A DNA stretch of 37,309 bases from a virus: positions 1 through 37,309 of the IMG/VR virus record IMGVR_UViG_3300034198_014059. One strand, given 5' to 3'. Both the position numbers and the translations under genes were made by a program. The notes beneath the pieces are model-generated. The model saw only the letters and a program-made list of their open reading frames with translations. It was not told the origin of the DNA and made no database searches. Position 1 is the first letter of the stretch, and each line of letters opens with the position of its first letter. Positions 15,501 through 24,500 of the stretch are shown one piece after another.

Positions 15501-18500
15501 TCTTAGTTCTATAAGGTTTTACTTCTTCTATATAGCTTTGATAATATGTTTGATTGTCTCTAATATAGCTTGGGAACTGACTTAAAGTTCTCAAATCATG
15601 TGTTGCGCTGATAAAGCTGGTTTTAAAGATCCAATCAACATATTTTTGTTCAGTAAATAAGAAGTTAACTAAGACAAAGAACAGATTGTTAAACTCACCT
15701 TGCAATTCATTGATAAAGATGTCTTCTTTAAGAGCATAGATGATATTACGTATTTCTAAGTTAGGGTTTTGATCATATCTGTTAGTTGCATATCCTTGAT
15801 TACCAAATCCAAGAGCATTATCAGCATAATTACCTAAAGAAGTGTTAAGTTGAATTGTGCCGTTTTCGATGCCAACCACCTGGAATGAGCCGTCATTTAA
15901 TACTGTAAGGATATTAAATCCACCACCAATCGCATTACTGACTTTAACTAATATTTCATCGCCGCCGGCCACAGGTAGTTTTAGTGCATCTACTAATGTG
16001 TCAACTACATATTCGATAACTTCTGTTGGGCCAAATCCGGGTGCGTACCAATCAACATACTCCCAATACAAATTAGTTTTATAACTCTGTACCTGTATGA
16101 TTTCCCAAGTTCTATTATTGGTTAGTTGATATATGACCCAAAGATTATCTTGAGTGGTATCTTCTTCAACTAAAATTTTATATCCAATTGGTAACCCACC
16201 AGTGTCAATATAATTTAATTCTATTTCGGTCGCTATCTTAAGATTGTATGCTCCACTATTTGAATTAGGTTGTGCTTCAGCTGATTGTAGTTGACTTATG
16301 TCGTATTGACGTACTATTGGTTTTTCTATTAATACAGAATTTACATAATCTACCATTTCATTAATAGCTGTTAGTCTATCAACGAACATTGATTGGCGTG
16401 GTCGTACTTCTATGCCATATCTATCTGCTAAACTTAGCTTAGGATCCGGAACCACTGAACCTAAACTATCGAGACCTGCTAAACTATCTACTAATTTATT
16501 AACAATCTTATCAGGTACAAAATCTAATGGATTATTTTTTTGTACTAATTCATATTCGCTATGTATGATATTAGTATTAATAATCAATTGATAATCAAAA
16601 TGTAGAATAGTATTTTTAGCTGATAGATATTGAGCAACATTATATAATATTATCGCTCGAGTATCGATTACTGCCGCATAAGTGATACCTTGATTTTTAG
16701 GATTAGCAATAATATCAGCTATAGATGAAGTTGGTAAATTTCTTGCAGGATCGTTAGGATCTACCCCGGTTCTATTTTTAACCCAATAATAATATTTACT
16801 ACCGATAATATTTGTAGTTGGATCTACAAATACTATTTCAACATACGCACCGTCGTCAGCATATTTAGGTACACCATCACCACCACTGCTTACATAGCGA
16901 CTTGGTAATACATTACTTTCAACCCATTCACAAACTTCAATTTCGCTACCTGGGAATAATTCTCCCCAATATCTACTACGATATACTAAGGTATCTTGCT
17001 CGTAATCAATGAATCGTACTAATGACAAGTTCCACCAAACTTGGCCAACTTGATTATCATTCCAATATGTGTCGAGATTAATATCTGCGTTGGTGTTATT
17101 TCCTCTATTATAGATAGCAGGATCGTATTCTGTCTTATATGATATTTCCTGTTCTGCTTGTCCAAGGATACGTCCCTTAGCCGGATCTATAAATTGTAAG
17201 TTATCTAATATTATATTAGTTTGACTATTATAAAGATATATTCTACTCACAGAATCTATGTCAACTTTAGGTTGTTGATAACGTATTAATTTCCAACCTC
17301 TGGTCATAGTTGGATTTTCAAATATATAAACTGATCCGGCATCCGAAAGTACAGTGTCGTCGCCTGGGGCGGACACAGTAACATAAGTTCCTTCAATGTC
17401 TAATGCATATCCAAATTGGTCACCTGTGTTCAGATCGCCGGTACTGAGTTGCTGTGCAAATGCATAACGTCCTGGGTGTTCAACTTCGTTACGTGGGTCA
17501 TCGTATAATTCGTAGATGTAAACACTACCACTGCCCTGGATTTGATCAAATAATGCCGTACTATTATTATCTAATACAGTGGTATTAGTATCAAAAGTAG
17601 TGTACCCACGTGTAGTACCTCGAGCACTACCAATTACCAACATATAGGCATTAGCTGCTAATTTAACTTTATTACCAAAATATTCACCAGCTGTTCCATA
17701 GGGATTGATAATGATCTGCATGAATGCAAATACGATCATATCTGATGCGGCAAGAACTCCGGCACTGTTAGGTTGTGTGGTACCCGACAGGATACGCAAT
17801 AGATTTTTAGCCACAGTGCTGTCACTATCCAATCTGAAATATCCGTTTTCATTTACTGCGGATATGCCTAATAGATTTGCATCGTTGATGTCTTTAACTA
17901 AACTGTCTAAGCTAACCATCGGATAAGCTACAATATTAGCACCGTTTACCGCAATTACGTTGCCATATCCGTAATTTAAACTACTCCAATCACCCGAGAC
18001 TGTCACTGATTGGCCATAAATTACATTAGCTAATACAGTTAGATTGGCGCTGGATCCTGTTTGTGTGATATAATCACCTACTTTCACAACAACATCACTG
18101 TTTAAAGTTAAAATATTGCCACTGGTAGTTGGCATTAATCTGCCAGAAACTGTTATTTCAAAATTGTCAAGTCTGATACTGTCGCCCGGAGTAAACACTG
18201 GGTTAAGCACGGTGCCAGTGTCAGTACCATATAGACGACCTCTGTTGTGGAATTTCCAAACAGCGCCTGTGTTAAATTCTATTCCATTATCGTAATTTGG
18301 TGCACCAATATAAATCGCACAGTTGTTTGAACAAATCGTTAGGCTGGTACCAAAGAATGCATTGGCTTGGATGGCACTTGTTCCGCCTTCAAGACTGTCG
18401 ATGCCAATAAGTTTCTCTAATAGAGAAAATTTATTTGTTTCAATTAGTATAACTCTACCAACTGCTGGTGGTGTGATAAATCTTACGGTATTTGCACCTA

Positions 18501-21500
18501 CTATCGAATAATTAAAAACTTCAATACCATCAATTGTTACTCTATATACTTGTCCAATAGTATTTTGAGTAATGTAATCACTACCACCAGTACTATTAAA
18601 TGCTTCAATTACGCGATCGTATACCCATACAGCACCTGCACCAGAAAAGCCTAATACGTTATCCAGTGGTGCACCGACTGCTAATTGTGCGCCATCAAAA
18701 CTGGAACTCAATGCAAACCCAAAGTTACTTCCTGTATTTCCTGTAACGTTACCAAGTAATGCATAGTAAGGCTGTTGAGTAACTATGATATCGTTTTGTG
18801 CTACATTTGAAGTAAAATTTATTATATTACCAGTCAACGTATATTCAATGTTAGGAATATATGTTTTAACACCCGATTTTACTAAAAGTGATCTTGCATC
18901 ATTGGTTACTGCGGGAATAAATCCATAACTAGCCAGATTTATATTGCTGGTAGTAGCCGTTGTGAATGTAGCATTAGCATAAAGCCCAGTGTCAACTCCA
19001 TTAAGGAAAAGATTTCCCGAACCTACGTAGGTTGGTTTAACTGCGGCATTAGCACCATTGACCGACAACCAACCTGTGGTGTCGAATCTGTTGGCATCCT
19101 GATAGAATCCGTAGACTTTGTTACTGCCTGCCACTCCTCTAAATAAGAAAACATTTGCGCTAGAAGTTGATTGATAGACATAACTTCCAATATTTGCAGA
19201 TATAGCTGCACTGACAGTTATATTAGCGAGATTGTTTGTTGTTCCTGGTAATGGTACAATATTAGTTAAACTATTTACAGTTACGTTGCTGCTAGCAGTT
19301 GGCCATGTTGTTGCGGTTACTTTGATAACAGCTCCTGTAATTGGTTCAGTTATTACGTCACCAACATTAGATGTAATAGATCCCGCACCAGCTAAATTAG
19401 CCAATGATATAATATTTAGATTATTGACTGAGATAGTTTGTGACTGATAAGGAACAAACCTATTTAATCCATAGATATAAACTTTATCATTGCCTGGTGC
19501 ACCTACATAAAGCCAATTTCCGTCCTGATTATATGCTATGCTTGATCCAAAAAGATCTTTTTTAGGATTGGTTGTATCACCAACAAGTATCTGCGAAATG
19601 TCAAATGAATTACTGCTTGGGGATCTGACGTAGGTCATTACATAACCCACATTGCCGTAGCTACTTGGTGCACCAATCGCTAATCTTGTTGCCGAGGATT
19701 CTCCAATGGATAGGTCCACAGTGGCACCAAATCCATATACATCATAGTCAAAGGGTGCTGGTTTAATTGTAAATGCTTCTCGGAAATCTCCTTGATAATC
19801 TTTAACAAATGTGTTAACAACACCGTTGCCTTTAAAAGGTGATCCTGTAACCACTGTCAACCCATCAGCACTCATTTTTAAACTGGTTCCGTAGCCATCA
19901 CCTGAGGCATATTCTAAACTGCTCTTTGGTAGAGCTTGTTTTACTGCCCAAGGCTGTTGTTTTTCATAGACCTTCCAAGTACCGTTTGGTTGTGTGCCAA
20001 AAGGCTGTCCTTGTACAGCAGACGTTTCGGCATCATCATCAATCCAAATCTTTTCTCCCACACGCCAACCGTTGGGTGGATTGCTTAGTCCATAAACACG
20101 ACAGTCTTCCATATAAAGGAATCGCATGCTGTTTAATACAAAGAATAATCCTTTGCCAGTTAAGGTAGTTAAATTTTGTACTGTTTTTGAGTACTTGACC
20201 ATTACATTGTTTAAATCCACTACTTTGTAAACCTGATAGAATCCATCATAATCTGTATCAAAGTTACGAACAAAGAATATATCATTGACCGACAAGCCAT
20301 GCGGAGTATCTGATGTCCAGGTAATATAATTATCTAAACTATTTGTTACACTAATAACAAAATTATTAGTTTCAGTTATTCTATAGACATTCCAATCTTG
20401 AGAGAAATCTTTAGCGCACCATATGGTATAGCCAGTACCAATTTCTCCAATCTGGCTATCAAGTTCAACATAATTAGCAAGATCGTAAATAGTTGCATCT
20501 ACGTCATCTACATTGACATATCCAGCAGTTTTAATATCATTATCATAATTACTGCTTTCAGTTCTGTTGAGTGCAATATTACCATTGAACTGATTAGTTG
20601 ATTTATATAACTGTGATTTATTAAAGATTGTTTCACCATTACCTAAATTACTGTTAGCGTCACCCACAAACTGTGCTAGGCTCGGGTTAACCCCAAATTT
20701 CTTTTCGTCTAATGCAATCTCTATATAAGGGTTAACATCAAGAGCACCATAAGTACCAATTCTGATAGCCCACTCTTCGTATAGGCTAATGTTGCTGGTC
20801 ATGTTATTAAATTTGGCATCAATCAATTGATTGATTGAATTCATTGTGCCTTTTTGTTTAATATAACCCTTATAGAATTCGATTTGTGTAGTTTGTGTCA
20901 GGCCAAGGTTTGATAAGAATTCTCTTGGTCGGAATCCGATTAGCCCATGACTGTATTCAATTTGTTTTTTACTGTCAATATTTGGATAAGAATCATAGTA
21001 AGCCTGACTTTCAGATGCAATGGTACTAAAGTTTGGTAATATGCCTGTCTGTATTTCACTTGATGCTATTTGTTTCCAATAACCAAATTGAAAATCTGTG
21101 CTGGCAATAATATTTTGTAATGCTGTATAGTATTGATTTTTATAATTAACTAAATCACCTCGTAGATAATCTTTACCTGGTTGCCAAGCATCTATTACTC
21201 CACTATTATAGATAAAGCCCGGTGCATATAAACTACCGTCCCAATCGGCAGTTTTTTGCCCTTGAAGCTTAAGGCGATATTGTCTATTACCAAGCTCTGG
21301 TTTATATATAATGTCATTAAATACTGTGGTATTATCAAATATCAATACATGTTCATATTGCACTAAATCTACTTCAACATAACCAATTACGCTTGCAGGA
21401 TTAGATATAGTAATTCTAAAGTTGTTCGGATCTCTGAGAACTTCGTAGTCGTTGTTCTTAATCAATTTGAAATTTTGATCAACAATGCGACTACCGTACT

Positions 21501-24500
21501 GGCTATCAGATATTCCATCTGAAATTGACTGTATGCTAATTGCCTTAAGACTGTTAGCCACAGGACTTAGTACAATGATACTACCCGGTTTCCATCCTTG
21601 TTGCGACCAATATAAAAATTCTTTAGAACTTAATTTCCAATTACGTAATTCACCAAGTCCATCATCATTATCTGTAAAAACAAATCCTTGTGCCAGTAGA
21701 TATCGTTGATAACTAATTAAGAAATCTACTATCTGTTGTTGACTGGTAAATTCGTATCCGTATGGCACTACTAATTTAAGATTTTGATAATCACGAAATA
21801 TTGTAGCAGAACTATTCAGTACAGAAATTCTTTCGGCATTATTATTAATAGTGCTTGGGATTATAGTAAAGAATGGATTATTTAGATCATATCCTCGAAT
21901 ACTATAACCATTGGTTGTTTTTTCAACTATTACTGCACTGTAGACTAATTTTTGCGTTGGAGTAGATTTATTAAGATACACTTTGTAGTTCTCGTTAGGA
22001 ATTACAATAGTGTCATTGGTACTACCGGGTGACGTTTGTTCTGCTAATACATTTAGATATGTTTGATCAGTAAATCCAGCAAGTTTATAGGCAAGATTTA
22101 CTTGATAATTTTTCAACATTGTTGAAATCTTATTACTTGGGTTCACTCCTTGACTGATTAGATAATCAGTAATCCAATTTAAATAACCAGCACCTCTATA
22201 TATAATTCCGTTAATAGATTCACCGTTATAACGTATATCGTTTTGTGTTAGATGATTTTTAGTAGTATAGTTTAGATACTGTGTAATATAGTCTGCATTT
22301 GTCAACAGCTGAGTAACAGCATTGTATGGAGAGTAATTATATGTATCTATGTTTAATCCAAAATACTTCCCAGGAGTCGCTAATGCTATTGCTTGTTGTA
22401 CCGCATACGGAAAATCACTGCTAATACGCCACACATATTCTACAGGACCGTATTGTCCTACTGCCCAAGCACTTGCACATCTTGTGGCATTATAGCTGGC
22501 AGTTAACAACGAAGCTGGGGGTAATAAATTACCGTTTTCATCTACAGGAATAATTGTTGTTAACCCCGGTCGTGCATAATTTGTGTCTATACCGGCACGA
22601 ACACCGTAGCGAATACGTCCTACTTCTAAATCTTGCCACAGCAATTGATTACCGCTTGTATATGGAGCTGGTCCATAGTAGGTTTGCCACCAGTCTGGTT
22701 CAACACTGAATCCCAACATTTCCCATGGGAATAAGTGAGGATAAACGGTATCATAAAAATATTGATAACAAGCACGCCAGCTACCTGGCAATTTCTCCCC
22801 ATCTATTCTATCGTTAACTAATCCATAATTCCAAGTAAATAGATCATTACTTTCAAATGTACTATTAGTGTTGAAATCTAACTTGTTATTACCTACCCAG
22901 GATTGAAAATTCTTACTAACTAATTGTGTAATTTCTGTAAGTGTATATTCACTGTCACGGAATTTTCCAGGAATAGTTCTGATAATGTCATTATATGTAC
23001 CAGTATCAGGTAATTTAATATTATTAAAAATACGTTTTTCTAATTCCAACAGAATGTCATCTCTATAATCCCCAAATGCCGGGGTGATACTTCCGTCGTG
23101 CCCTCTTATAACATCTATAGGAGTTCGATAGGTGTTGTCATTAAATTTGCGTGGAACAAATTTTGACCATAATCCCAATTTGGTCGGTGTTTCGGGAACA
23201 TAAGATCCATCAGTATTAGCATATTCTACAAACGTAATTATGTCATCCACTGCAATATCTGTTAATATAGTGACGGCTGGTCGATCGGTTCTAAACTTAT
23301 AATCTACATCTTTTATCAATTGGCTGTCGTTAAGATATACTAGTATGGCTGTATTTCCTAATGTGGTATCACTGAACACATTAGTAATTTCATAGTCTTT
23401 ATCCAATGGATTAAATACCGTGTAATTTAAAGTATTTTTTAAAGTACCATATGGTATCATGTCACTATAGAACCAAGGAAATGACGTATTTTTAATCTTA
23501 TTAATTTCTGCCATGATTAAATCTACACTGGCTACAGGATCTGTAGGTTGTATTCCTGTTAATGTTGTACTTAATTCTAAAAATTTATTTTTAAATCTAG
23601 CATATTCTCTTTGTGCATATCTTATCGCATCAACAAAATTGGCCTGTTGATCTAATAAGAATAGTTCACCATACGGTACAGGTGCACTGTGTTGCAATAT
23701 GCTGCCACCTTGTTGTTTGATGTCAATGTCACGCAAGTTACTAATTCCAATAACATCTCCTATTAATGTTGTGCTGTTTTGTCCTAGTGCAACTAAGTGA
23801 TTGCGTATGCCGCCTAAGGTTAAAACATCTACATTAGTATTTTGTGCGTTAAGATCAAGATTTAGTGGTACTTGATAATACCCAAGTTTACTAATCTCAT
23901 TGCTATAGACTAAGATATCAATCTTGTCTCCTATAGTAGGAGTATCAATAACTCTAATGTCAATGATGTCACCTTGCTTTGGCGCAGTACTAAAATTTAT
24001 TGCAAGATTGTCGACCGTATACAAACCAGAAGCTTTGCGTGCAATTCCGTTGATTAATACCAAGACACCATCAACTGTTGAAGTTACATTAGTTAATTTA
24101 TATTGTGTGGTTATGCCATCTCCAATGAATTTTTGGCCGATTGTCAATCTGATTTGATTAGATACTAATACCCACTGGTCAGAAGTTAGGTATCTAAAAT
24201 TCTTAAATACTTTAACATAAGGAATTGACGCTGATGTAACCGGTGTAACATCTATAGGAAATATATTACTGGTACCATCGTAGACATACCCAATTTGTTG
24301 ATATTGTTTGCTTGGTTCGACTACTGTTTGCCAAGTATTTCTTGGTTGAAGAACATATCGACTGTTTATCTTTTGTAAGAATCCCATCGATGAAATGTTT
24401 ATATTATCTAAAATTATACCTTCATCGGCATAGCTAAAAGTATCTGTGGCAAAGTAGTTTTGAAATTCTATGTCGCCCTGTGTGCTAAAATTTTTATAAC

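Noticed and set aside
19023-19211. Minus-strand 62-codon frame within the giant gene
   Set aside because: It is a shifted frame of the 4777-aa gene with no start signal or recognisable protein.
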